A stretch of 64,000 bases of DNA from Sphingomonas kaistensis (lineage in GTDB: Bacteria; Pseudomonadota; Alphaproteobacteria; Sphingomonadales; Sphingomonadaceae). The DNA is taken from NCBI RefSeq assembly GCF_011927725.1, contig NZ_JAATJC010000001.1, positions 1,061,001-1,125,000 on the forward strand. The letters are read 5' to 3'. Below are positions 29,791 through 38,215 of the stretch, piece after piece. Within the stretch, counting starts at the first letter, position 1. Every line of letters starts with the position of its first letter. A model generated the notes under the pieces. It searched no databases. It worked only from the letters and a program-made list of their open reading frames with translations, and had not been told where the DNA came from. The translations under genes and the position numbers were made by a program.

Positions 29791-30546
29791 GTGGCACTTC
29801 GTTTGACGCTCGCTCTGGCGCTTGCCGCCACCGTTGCTCCCTCGGCCGCGCTTGCCGCAACGCCGACCAAGGCGGTTGCGCCGGCCAAGGACGACAAGCC
29901 CGCGCCCAAGGCCGATCCCGCCGAGGCGATGGCGTTCGTGTCGAAGGTGTTCGACAAGCTGTTCCCGGCCGGTCCCGAGCCCGAACCCGCCCGGTTGGCC
30001 GCCGCGCGGGACATGAGCGCGACCATGTTCCCGAAGGGTGCCTATGCCGAGGCGATGAACGGCTTCACCGAGAAGATGGCCGATCAGATGCTGAACATGA
30101 GCGAGGCCGACTTTGCGGATCTCGCGCCGCCGACGCCCAGGACAAAAAAGGCGGCGCTGGCCGCCAAGCCGCCCAGCACCGAGCCCCTGCGGCTGGTGAT
30201 GGCGCGCAAGGACCCGATGTTCGATGCCAAGGTGGCGGCGGGCAAGGCCTTCGTGAAGACCATGTTCGTCAAGGTCGGAGAAGTCGCCGAGCCGCGCTTC
30301 CGCGAGGGCATTGCGCGGACCATGGCGCGCCGCTTCGACGCGCAGCAGCTGGCCGAGATCCAGCGCTTCCTCGCGACCCCGACCGGCGCGGCGTACGGCC
30401 GGCAGATGCTCGGCCTGTGGTTCGACCCCGAGGTGATGCGCGGCGCCTACCAGAGCTTCCCCGACATGCTGAAGCTGATGCCCGGCATGATGCAGGAGGC
30501 GGCGACCCTCGAAGCAACGATGAAGGCCCCGAAGAAGGCCAAGTGA
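29791..30546 (+). CDS. Exported DUF2059-like protein
   Basis: A 251-residue protein with a signal peptide (ALRLTLALALAATVAPSAALAA, residues about 2-23, with an AxA cleavage site) and then a lysine- and proline-rich spacer. The mature part has two helical segments, with the REGIARTMARRFDAQQLAEIQRFLATPTGAAYGRQM block (parts near residues 170-207) characteristic of DUF2059 proteins. The family is periplasmic and unassigned. I chose the GTG preceded by TTGAGGC because it leaves a clean signal peptide; upstream ATG at 29701 would add 30 residues of non-signal sequence. Confidence 0.75.
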   Translation: MALRLTLALALAATVAPSAALAATPTKAVAPAKDDKPAPKADPAEAMAFVSKVFDKLFPAGPEPEPARLAAARDMSATMFPKGAYAEAMNGFTEKMADQMLNMSEADFADLAPPTPRTKKAALAAKPPSTEPLRLVMARKDPMFDAKVAAGKAFVKTMFVKVGEVAEPRFREGIARTMARRFDAQQLAEIQRFLATPTGAAYGRQMLGLWFDPEVMRGAYQSFPDMLKLMPGMMQEAATLEATMKAPKKAK

Positions 30547-30550
30547 TCGC

Positions 30551-31951
30551 CTAGCGGGCGTCCCCGTAGATCTTCATCAGCGCGTAGAGATAGTTGCGGC
30601 TGTCGAGCACCGACTTGACCCGGATCCGCTCGTTGAGGCCGTGGGCGCCGTTCCCGTCGGCTTCCGAGAAGACGCCGGAGATGCCGTAGGTCGGGATACC
30701 GGCAGGCGTCAGGAAGGCGCCGTCGGTGGCGCCGGCCGACATGGTGCGGACCAGGGGCACGCCCGGAAACATCTTCGCGGCAAGCGTTTCGGCGGGCCCA
30801 AGCACCTTGGGATCGAGCGGCGGCGGATTGGCGCCGGCGTTGCGTACCTCTGGAATGGTCACCGCGACCTTGGGGTTGTTGATGGTGCGGATCAGGACCT
30901 GGCGAACCTCTTCCGCATTCCCGCCGGGGAAGATGCGGCAGTTGATGTTGGCCCGGGCCCGCTGCGGCAGGGCGTTGGTGGCGTGGCCGGCGTTGAGCAG
31001 GGTGGCGACGCAATTGGTGTGCAAGATCGCATTATCGCTGGGGTCCTGCTCGAGCAGCTTGCGTGCGCCCTCGTCCGCGGGGTTGGCGAGCAGGGCGGCG
31101 ATCGCCGCGCGCTGGTCGGCCGGGCGGGTCGGCGCCATGCGGGTATAATAATCGCGGGTGGTGGCGTTGAAGGTAACCGGAAAGCGCAGGCCCTCGATCG
31201 CCGTCACCGCGCGCGAAAGGTGATAGATGGCGTTGTCCGGCACCGGCCGCGAGCTGTGGCCACCGGGGTTGGTGACCTCCAGCGTGTAGTTCTGCGACAG
31301 CTTTTCGCCGACCTGGATGCCGAGGAACTGCGGCTTGCCGCTCGCGTCCAGCCGACCGCCGCCGCCCTCGTTCACCGCAAAGGCGGCGTCGATCAGGTCG
31401 CGCTTCTGTTCGGCCAGATATTTGGCGCCGTTGAACGCGCCGTTGGTTTCCTCGCCGCAGGTCAGCGCCAGCTTGAGCGTCCGGCGCGGCGTGTAGCCCT
31501 CCTGCTTGTAGCGGATCAGGCTGTCGACGAAGATCGCCGCCATCGCCTTGTCGTCGGCGGCGCCGCGGGCATAGAAGAAGCCGTCCTCCTCGACGAGCGT
31601 GAAGGGATCGCGGGTCCAGTCCTCGCGCTTGGCTTCGACCACGTCGATGTGGGCCAGCATGAGCACGGGCTTCGCCTTGGCGTCGCGACCGGGATAGACG
31701 ACGACGAGGCCGCCTTCCTTGGGATGGTCCGGCACCGAGAAGCGGTGGAGGTCTGCCGCCGGAATGCCCGCCGCCGCCAGCCGCGCCGCCATTCGCTCCG
31801 CCGCCAGCGTGCAATCGCCTTCCGACAAGGTGGTGTTGGTCTCGACCAGTTCCTTGTAGGTCGCGCGGAACGCCGCTTCGCCCGGGCGCTGCGCAAGCGC
31901 GGTGGTGGACGTGAGCAGGGCGGCAAGTCCAAGCGCGAGCGACGTTTTCAT
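30551..31951 (-). CDS. M20 family exported metallopeptidase
   Basis: A 466-residue zinc peptidase or amidohydrolase of the M20/M25/M40 family (carboxypeptidase, dipeptidase). A signal peptide (about residues 1-20, ending TTALAQ) suggests a periplasmic or outer location. Metal ligands fall in LMLAHIDVVEA (His and Asp near 99-101), ARGAADDKAM (near 135-144), CGEETNGA (Glu near 170) and a late His in the C-terminal domain. A dimerisation insertion lies in the middle. The substrate cannot be told. It converges on the DUF2059-like gene. Confidence 0.9.
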   Translation of the reverse strand: MKTSLALGLAALLTSTTALAQRPGEAAFRATYKELVETNTTLSEGDCTLAAERMAARLAAAGIPAADLHRFSVPDHPKEGGLVVVYPGRDAKAKPVLMLAHIDVVEAKREDWTRDPFTLVEEDGFFYARGAADDKAMAAIFVDSLIRYKQEGYTPRRTLKLALTCGEETNGAFNGAKYLAEQKRDLIDAAFAVNEGGGGRLDASGKPQFLGIQVGEKLSQNYTLEVTNPGGHSSRPVPDNAIYHLSRAVTAIEGLRFPVTFNATTRDYYTRMAPTRPADQRAAIAALLANPADEGARKLLEQDPSDNAILHTNCVATLLNAGHATNALPQRARANINCRIFPGGNAEEVRQVLIRTINNPKVAVTIPEVRNAGANPPPLDPKVLGPAETLAAKMFPGVPLVRTMSAGATDGAFLTPAGIPTYGISGVFSEADGNGAHGLNERIRVKSVLDSRNYLYALMKIYGDAR

Positions 31952-32063
31952 GCGTGTATCCCCCAGCCCCTCGAGCCGGGGCAGAGGGCGAGGCTATCGC
32001 AGTCTCGGACGCTTCGCCAGAGTGGCGGCTTGCGTACCGGCGATCGCTCCGCAAGGCTGGGGC

Positions 32064-33350
32064 ATGGCCGCTTCCGACCCACCCGCACCGCACCAGCCGA
32101 TCTCGCGCAAGTCGCTGGCGGTGGCGGCCTTTTCGACCATCGTCGAATGGTATGATTTCACGCTTTACCTGTATTTCGCGACGGTGCTGGCGCGGTTGTT
32201 CTACGGCGGCACCAGCGAGGCCTTGTCCTTTACCCTCGGCAGCTTCGCGCTCGCCTACCTGATGCGGCCGCTTGGAGCGGTGGTGTTCGGCCATGTCGGC
32301 GACCGCCACGGACGGCGTTCGATGCTTTTGTGGTCGGTTGCGCTGATGACCGCGGCGATGCTGGTGACGGCGCTGCTTCCGACCAAGGCCGAGATCGGGG
32401 TCGCGGCGGGCTGGGCGCTGTTCCTACTGCGCTGCGTGATGGGGTTCTCGGTCGGCGGCGAATATAGCGGAGTGGTCGCCTACCTGCTGGAGGGCGCCAG
32501 GGCCGAGCGGCGCGGGCTGGTCGCCAGCCTTGCTTCGGCCGCGAGCGAGATCGGCGCGCTGCTGGCGGTCGCCGTCTCGGCGCTGACGGTGGCGTCGATG
32601 AGCGAGGCGGACCTCGCAAGCTGGGGCTGGCGCATTCCCTTCTTCGTCGGCGCGGCGCTTGCGGGCAGCGTGTGGATCGCGCGCTCCTCGATGCAGGAAT
32701 CGCCCGAATTTGAGCGGCAGGTCACGGCCGGCTCTGTCCCCGAATCGCCCTGGCGGCATGCCTTCGCCAACCACAAGCTCGGCATCTTCCGGGCCTTCAG
32801 CATCTCGGCGCTGGGGTCGATCACCTATTACGTCGGGATCACCTACGTGCCCGCGTTCCTGACCACGGCGGGACGGTTGTCCGAGGCCGACAGCCTGTGG
32901 CTGGGAACGGCCGCCGCCGTCGCGGTGATCCTGGTTACGCCGCTGACCGGGATCCTGTCGGACCGGGTCGGGCGCAAGCCGGTGCTGGTCGCCGTCGCTT
33001 TACTGTCGGCGGTGCTGCCGATCACGCTCTTCTCGCTGATGGGCGGCGGGAGCCACGGCCAGGCGCTGGTCGGCGCGCTGGTGCTGGCCTGCGTCGCCGG
33101 CGCGATGAGCGCGGTGGGCGCGGTCGCGACCGCCGAGCAGTTCCCGGGCGAAGGGCGCGTCACCGGGCTGGCCTTTGGCGCAACCGGTGCGACCGCGATC
33201 TTCGGCGGACTGACGCCTTGGCTGGCCGAGCGGCTGGTCGCGACGACCGGTCAGGCGACCATGCCGGGGATCATGATCGCGGTGGTCGCTGTGGCGGTGC
33301 TGCCGGTGTTCCTGACGCTGAAGGAGACGGCACCGGCCAGGTCGGGTTGA
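32064..33350 (+). CDS. MHS-type MFS transporter (ProP-like)
   Basis: A 428-residue major facilitator protein with 12 predicted helices. The N-terminal VVEWYDFTLYLYFA (near residues 24-37), the GHVGDRHGRR loop between helices 2 and 3, and the GFSVGGEYSG segment identify the metabolite:H+ symporter family that includes ProP, KgtP and ShiA. A compatible solute, organic acid or aromatic acid is the likely substrate. I chose the ATG shortly before the first helix. The gene stands alone, diverging from the M20 peptidase. Confidence 0.88.
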   Translation: MAASDPPAPHQPISRKSLAVAAFSTIVEWYDFTLYLYFATVLARLFYGGTSEALSFTLGSFALAYLMRPLGAVVFGHVGDRHGRRSMLLWSVALMTAAMLVTALLPTKAEIGVAAGWALFLLRCVMGFSVGGEYSGVVAYLLEGARAERRGLVASLASAASEIGALLAVAVSALTVASMSEADLASWGWRIPFFVGAALAGSVWIARSSMQESPEFERQVTAGSVPESPWRHAFANHKLGIFRAFSISALGSITYYVGITYVPAFLTTAGRLSEADSLWLGTAAAVAVILVTPLTGILSDRVGRKPVLVAVALLSAVLPITLFSLMGGGSHGQALVGALVLACVAGAMSAVGAVATAEQFPGEGRVTGLAFGATGATAIFGGLTPWLAERLVATTGQATMPGIMIAVVAVAVLPVFLTLKETAPARSG

Positions 33351-33480
33351 GTCCGCCGTCCGTCGAGCGTTTCAGCGTACTATAGATGTAATACGCCGGT
33401 TCGTCGAAGCCGGGGTGCCTCCATCGCCAAAGCAATCCACCCCACGTCCTCCAGGCCGCCAGCGGGAGCGACCGGGCGGC

Positions 33481-33521
33481 AAGGCATTGCTCAGCAAAGG
33501 CTCAGGCTTTGCTCATGCCTT
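33481..33521 (+). promoter_or_regulatory. Leader hairpin upstream of the outer-membrane receptor
   Basis: Two nested inverted repeats can pair: AAGGCA (33481-33486) with TGCCTT (33516-33521), and AGCAAAG (33493-33499) with CTTTGCT (33507-33513) around a 7-base loop. The element lies about 99 bases before the receptor start codon. It has no T-run. I saw no known riboswitch consensus. Confidence 0.4.
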
Positions 33522-33619
33522 TCACCGCCCCGATCCCTCAGGTGCCGGGTACCGCCAACGGGCTTCGGGAAACTCCCGGGCCCCGCGGCGGGGGTCAGTT
33601 CAGGGGGTTTGCTTTCATC

Positions 33620-35818
33620 ATGGTGCATCGTCGTTTCCTCGCCGCCAGCGCGCTGGCCATTGTCATCGGCATGAGCTTCTCAGCGCCGGCCGCCGCGCAG
33701 TCCGCTCCCGCCGCGAGCCAGCCGCAGCCGACCCGGCCGGCGGGCGAGCGGGGACAGACGGTGACCGTGACCGGCAGCCGTCCGCAGGTGATCGACGCGC
33801 CCGACCGGCTGAGCTTCAACGTCGCCAACGACCTTGGCGCGCAGACCGGCAGCCTGGCCGACGCGCTGCGCAACGTGCCCGGAGTCGAGGTCGATCTCGA
33901 AGGTAGGGTTAGCCTGCGAGGCGATCCGGGGGTCACCATCCTGGTCGACGGGCGCCCGTCGGGGCAGCTGCGCGGCGAGGGTCGCGGCGACGCGCTGCTG
34001 GCGATGCCGGCCAACAACATCGAGCGGGTCGAGGTCATCACCAACCCGTCGGCGGCGATGAGTCCCGAGGGGTCGGGCGGGGTGATCAACCTCGTCACCA
34101 AGAAACAGCGCCAGGCGGGAACCACCGGCACCATCCGCGCCAACGCCGGTCTGGAAGGGCGTGGCAGCGCGTCGCTCAACCTGGCGCGCACCCGGCCGGG
34201 ACTGACCGTGTCCGGCGAAGCCTCCTACCGCCGCTTCACCAACGAGATCATCGTCACGCAGGACCGTGAGCGGTTCGTCACCGGCGGGGCCAGCCTGCTC
34301 AGCCGGCAGGAGCAGCTCCACGACAATGTCGCGCAAGGCGGCAACGGCCGGTTCGGCGTCGAATATGACCTCGACAAGACCAACCGCCTGACCGGCGAGA
34401 TCAGCTATCGCCGCAACCAGTTGGAAAGCGACCGCGACGAACGCTTCATCGGCAATGCGGTGGAGCCCGGCTTCACCCGCCTCAGCGATCAGGAGATGAG
34501 CCAGCGGATCCTCGGCCTGCGCTCGTCCTGGCGCAAGACGCTGCCGGGCAAGGAGCACAGCTTCTCGGTCGACCTGCAGCACGACAGGGGCGGCATGAAC
34601 CGCCTGCTCGACGGGCGGATCACCCCGGCGGCGGGCGCGGTGCTGTTCGAGCGGATCGAGAACGATATCGACCGCAACGAGACCCGGCTCAAGGCCGACT
34701 ACAAGAAGCCGCTGGGCGAGAATCGTTCGCTCAACCTCGGCTATGAGTTCGAAGGTTCGAACGCGGATTTCGGCTTCGTCGGCGCGCGGGGCACGGCCCT
34801 CAATGCGCTGGTGCCGCAGGCCAATCTGACCAACGCGTTCGACTTCTCGCAGGACGTCCATGCGCTGTACGGCACGGCGCAGTTCAACAGCGGCAAGTGG
34901 GAGTTCCAGCCGGGCCTGCGGCTCGAGCAGGTCGGGCTCGACCTGTTCCAGCGCACCGACAATGCCCGCTACGAGCAGGATTATTTCCGGGTCTATCCGA
35001 CGCTCCACGTCGGGCGTGCGCTGAGCGAGCGGACCAAGCTGCGCGCGAGCTACAGCCGCCGTATCCAGCGGCCGGGCCCGTTCGAGCTCAATCCCTACAT
35101 CTTCTATGCCGACGCCCGGAACATCCAGCGCGGCAATCCCAACCTCAAGCCCGAGGTGACCGACGCGTTCGAAACCTCGCTGCAATATCGCAAGGACGCG
35201 ACCTTCCTGTCGCTGACCGGCTTCTATCGCCGCTCGCGCGACATGTTCACCGAGATCCTGCAGACGCTGCCCGACGGCGTGCTGCTGACGACCCGCGCCA
35301 ACCTCGGGCGGGGCAGCCGGCTGGGCGCCGATGCAATCATCAACGGGCGATTGTCAAAAACGCTGAACTACCAGCTGTCGGGCACGGTGCAGCGGATGGA
35401 GCTCGACCCGCGCGGGATCGCCGGGACCTTCGGCAAGGTGTCGGGAGTGGTCGCGTCGGTGCGCGGCAGCGTCAATTTCCAGCCCAGTCCCAAGGACTTC
35501 TTGCAGATCAGCGGCAACTACCAGGGCAAGCAGCTGATCCCGCAGGGCTATCGGCTGGGCGGCGGGATCGTGAACGTCGGCTATCGGCGCAAGATCAACG
35601 ACCAATTGTCGCTGCTGGTGACCGGCCAGAACATCCTCGACAGCGCCCAGCAGGAAATCGTGATCCGCACCCCGTCCTTCCGCGACCGTTTGAAATTCAA
35701 GGTGCGCGGGCGCGCCGTGCTGCTGGGGCTCGCCTACAACTTCGGTCAGGGCAACGGGCGCAAGCGCCAGGATGACCGCTTCGATTTCGATCCCAGCGCG
35801 GGTAGCGTCGGGCAATAG
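33620..35818 (+). CDS. TonB-dependent outer-membrane receptor
   Basis: A 732-residue outer-membrane beta-barrel receptor. A signal peptide (about residues 1-27, ending AAAQ) is followed by a plug domain (about 55-160, with LADALRNVPGVEVD, LVDGRPSG and IERVEVITNPSAAMSPEGSGGVIN) and a barrel ending in VLLGLAYNFG plus a 20-residue polar tail. The layout matches the 'outer membrane beta-barrel family' close to the CirA-like class that imports iron chelates or carbohydrates. The ATG is 12 bases past a GGGGG box. A leader hairpin lies upstream. Ligand unknown. Confidence 0.88.
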   Translation: MVHRRFLAASALAIVIGMSFSAPAAAQSAPAASQPQPTRPAGERGQTVTVTGSRPQVIDAPDRLSFNVANDLGAQTGSLADALRNVPGVEVDLEGRVSLRGDPGVTILVDGRPSGQLRGEGRGDALLAMPANNIERVEVITNPSAAMSPEGSGGVINLVTKKQRQAGTTGTIRANAGLEGRGSASLNLARTRPGLTVSGEASYRRFTNEIIVTQDRERFVTGGASLLSRQEQLHDNVAQGGNGRFGVEYDLDKTNRLTGEISYRRNQLESDRDERFIGNAVEPGFTRLSDQEMSQRILGLRSSWRKTLPGKEHSFSVDLQHDRGGMNRLLDGRITPAAGAVLFERIENDIDRNETRLKADYKKPLGENRSLNLGYEFEGSNADFGFVGARGTALNALVPQANLTNAFDFSQDVHALYGTAQFNSGKWEFQPGLRLEQVGLDLFQRTDNARYEQDYFRVYPTLHVGRALSERTKLRASYSRRIQRPGPFELNPYIFYADARNIQRGNPNLKPEVTDAFETSLQYRKDATFLSLTGFYRRSRDMFTEILQTLPDGVLLTTRANLGRGSRLGADAIINGRLSKTLNYQLSGTVQRMELDPRGIAGTFGKVSGVVASVRGSVNFQPSPKDFLQISGNYQGKQLIPQGYRLGGGIVNVGYRRKINDQLSLLVTGQNILDSAQQEIVIRTPSFRDRLKFKVRGRAVLLGLAYNFGQGNGRKRQDDRFDFDPSAGSVGQ

Positions 35819-35830
35819 GCCGCCGGGACG

Positions 35831-37120
35831 TCAGCCGGCGAAGGGGTCGCGGACCAGAATGGTGTCGTCGCGGTCGGGCGAGGTGCTGACGAGGGTGACC
35901 GGGCAGCGGATCAGCTCCTCGACCCGCCGGATATACTTGATCGCCTGCGCCGGCAGGTCGGCCCAGCTGCGCGCGCCGACCGTGCTGTCGGACCAGCCCG
36001 GCATCTCCTCGTAGATCGGAGTGACCCGGGCCTGGTCGGCGGCGTGGGGCGGAAGATAGTCGAAGCGCTTGCCGCCGATCTCGTAGCCGACGCAGATCTT
36101 GACCGTGTCGAGCCCGTCGAGGACGTCGATCTTGGTCAGCGCGATGCCGGTGATCCCGCTCACCGCGGCGCTCTGGCGGACCAGCACGGCATCGAACCAG
36201 CCGCAGCGGCGCTGGCGGCCGGTGACGGTGCCGAACTCGCGGCCCCGCTCGCCGAGGCGCTGGCCGATCTCGTCGTCCAGTTCGGTTGGGAACGGGCCGG
36301 AGCCCACACGTGTGGTGTATGCCTTGACGATACCGAGCACGAAGCCCGCCGCGCCCGGACCCATGCCGCTGCCGCTGCCGGTGGTGCCGGCGACGGTGTT
36401 GGACGAAGTGACGAACGGATAAGTGCCGTGATCGACGTCGAGCAGCACGCCCTGCGCGCCTTCGAACAGGATCCGGCGGCCCTTGCTCCTGGCATCGTCG
36501 AGGTCGAGCCAGACCGGACGGGCGAATTGCAGCACGAAGTCGGCGACCTCCGCCAGGTCGCGCTTGAGCCGCTCGCGGTCGACCGGCGGGTGGCCGAAGC
36601 CGGCGCGCAGGGCGTCATGGTGCGCAGAGACACGGTCGAGCAGGGGGTCGAGCTCGTCGAGGTGGGCGAGGTCGCAGACGCGGATGGCGCGGCGGCCGAC
36701 CTTGTCCTCGTAGGCCGGGCCGATCCCGCGGCGGGTGGTGCCGATCTTGCCGGCGCCGCTGGCGTCCTCGCGCAGCGCATCGAGATCGCGGTGGATGGGG
36801 AGGATCAGCGGGCAGGTCTCGGCGATGCGCAGGACGTCGGGTTCGATCCGGATGCCCTGGGCGCGCAGCTTCTCGACTTCCTCGCGCAGCCACCACGGAT
36901 CGAGCACCACGCCGTTGCCGATGATCGACAGCGTGCCGGTGACGATCCCGCTCGGAAGCAGGGACAGCTTGTAGACGTTCTCGCCGACCACCAGGGTGTG
37001 ACCGGCATTGTGCCCGCCCTGAAAGCGCACCACGCAATCGGCGCGGCTCGCGAGCCAGTCGACGATCTTGCCCTTGCCCTCGTCGCCCCATTGGGCGCCG
37101 ATTACGGTAACGTTACCCAT
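35831..37120 (-). CDS. purA: Adenylosuccinate synthetase PurA
   Basis: PurA joins IMP and aspartate using GTP, the first step from IMP to AMP. The 429-residue protein has the GTP-binding start [17 protein letters not shown] (residues 8-24), the catalytic Asp13 and the IMP-binding GHNAGHTLV block near 37-45. The middle signature [20 protein letters not shown] and the late FDAVL and TKIDVLDGL segments are present. Length is normal. It converges on the receptor gene and diverges from the alpha/beta hydrolase gene. Confidence 0.97.
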   Translation of the reverse strand: MGNVTVIGAQWGDEGKGKIVDWLASRADCVVRFQGGHNAGHTLVVGENVYKLSLLPSGIVTGTLSIIGNGVVLDPWWLREEVEKLRAQGIRIEPDVLRIAETCPLILPIHRDLDALREDASGAGKIGTTRRGIGPAYEDKVGRRAIRVCDLAHLDELDPLLDRVSAHHDALRAGFGHPPVDRERLKRDLAEVADFVLQFARPVWLDLDDARSKGRRILFEGAQGVLLDVDHGTYPFVTSSNTVAGTTGSGSGMGPGAAGFVLGIVKAYTTRVGSGPFPTELDDEIGQRLGERGREFGTVTGRQRRCGWFDAVLVRQSAAVSGITGIALTKIDVLDGLDTVKICVGYEIGGKRFDYLPPHAADQARVTPIYEEMPGWSDSTVGARSWADLPAQAIKYIRRVEELIRCPVTLVSTSPDRDDTILVRDPFAG

Positions 37121-37219
37121 GCGTAATCATTCCTGCTGCAGCATGAACGGCGCGCCAAGGCCGCGTTCAGCCGCGCTCCTATTGATTGTCGGCGACGAGG
37201 TCCAGAACAGGGGATGACG

Positions 37220-38212
37220 ATGGGCAGGGCACGGATCGGGTTGATGGTGCTGGCGGTGGCCGCGCTGGTGGCCGGAAGCGGCGCATGGGGACAGCGCGCC
37301 AGGCTTGCGGCGGAATGCCGGACGCCCGCGCTTCGCCAGTGCCTGCTGGCCGGCAGCGAGCGTGGAAAGTGCCTGGCGGAAGCGATGCAGTCGCTGCCCG
37401 ATTCGTGCCGCAAGGCGATGAGCGAACGGGCGGCGGCGCGGGCAGGGGCCCTTCCGGCAGGCTGGCGCGAAGAGGCCTATGGCAGCGACCCGCGCCAGAA
37501 GCTCGATTGGGTGGCCCCCGCGGCGGGCGGCAAGGCGCCGCTGCTGCTGTTCGTGCATGGCGGCGGCTGGTCGATCGGCGACAAGCGCATGGGCGCCGGC
37601 GAGAAGGGCGCGCATTTCAGCGGCAAGGGCTGGGCCTTCGCCAGCACCAACTACCGCCTGGTCCCGCAGGCGCGGGTCGAGGACCAGGCGGCGGACGTGG
37701 CGGCGGCGATCGCCTATCTCCGCCGCCAGCCGGGGATCGACCCCAACCGGATCGTCCTGATGGGGCATAGCGCCGGCGCGCATCTGGCGGCGCTGGTGGC
37801 GAGTGATCCGGCCTATCTCAAGGCCGCCGGAGTCCCGCTGGGCGCGGTTCGCGGCGTGGTGCTGCTGGACGGTGCCGGCTACGACGTCGGCGAGCAGATG
37901 GCCGAGCCGCGCAACGCCGTGCAGTCGATGTACGCGCAGGCTTTCGGGACCGATCCCGCACGGCAGGCGGCGCTGTCGCCGGCTCGCCACGCCGCGGCGC
38001 CCAATGCCGCCGACTGGCTGATCCTGCCGGTGGCCTCCCGCCGCGATTCGACCGCGCAGAGCGAAAAGCTGGCGCGGCTGCTGCGCGAGGGCGGGAGCCG
38101 GGCCACCGTTGCGCCGCAGGCGGGCAAGACTCACGCCAGCCTCAACCGCGAGCTTGGCACTGCCGGCGACCCGAGCACCGACGCCGTCGACGCATTCCTG
38201 GCCAGGCTGTAG
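37220..38212 (+). CDS. Exported alpha/beta hydrolase
   Basis: A 330-residue hydrolase with a signal peptide (about residues 1-24). The mature part starts with a cysteine-containing segment (CRTPALRQCLLAGSERGKC), then a lipase/esterase fold with the oxyanion motif HGGGWSIGD near 115-123 and the nucleophile in GHSAGAH near 176-182. The final catalytic His is in GKTHASLN near 305. It resembles the BD-FAE/hormone-sensitive-lipase group. I chose the second ATG, because AGGGG then sits 6 bases upstream; the first ATG (37214) is an alternative. It converges on the S9 peptidase gene. Confidence 0.83.
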   Translation: MGRARIGLMVLAVAALVAGSGAWGQRARLAAECRTPALRQCLLAGSERGKCLAEAMQSLPDSCRKAMSERAAARAGALPAGWREEAYGSDPRQKLDWVAPAAGGKAPLLLFVHGGGWSIGDKRMGAGEKGAHFSGKGWAFASTNYRLVPQARVEDQAADVAAAIAYLRRQPGIDPNRIVLMGHSAGAHLAALVASDPAYLKAAGVPLGAVRGVVLLDGAGYDVGEQMAEPRNAVQSMYAQAFGTDPARQAALSPARHAAAPNAADWLILPVASRRDSTAQSEKLARLLREGGSRATVAPQAGKTHASLNRELGTAGDPSTDAVDAFLARL

Positions 38213-38215
38213 CCG

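Noticed and set aside
33351..33619. A cobalamin or other known riboswitch in front of the outer-membrane receptor
   Set aside because: I saw none of the conserved core pieces of the common riboswitches; only an unclassified hairpin is supported.
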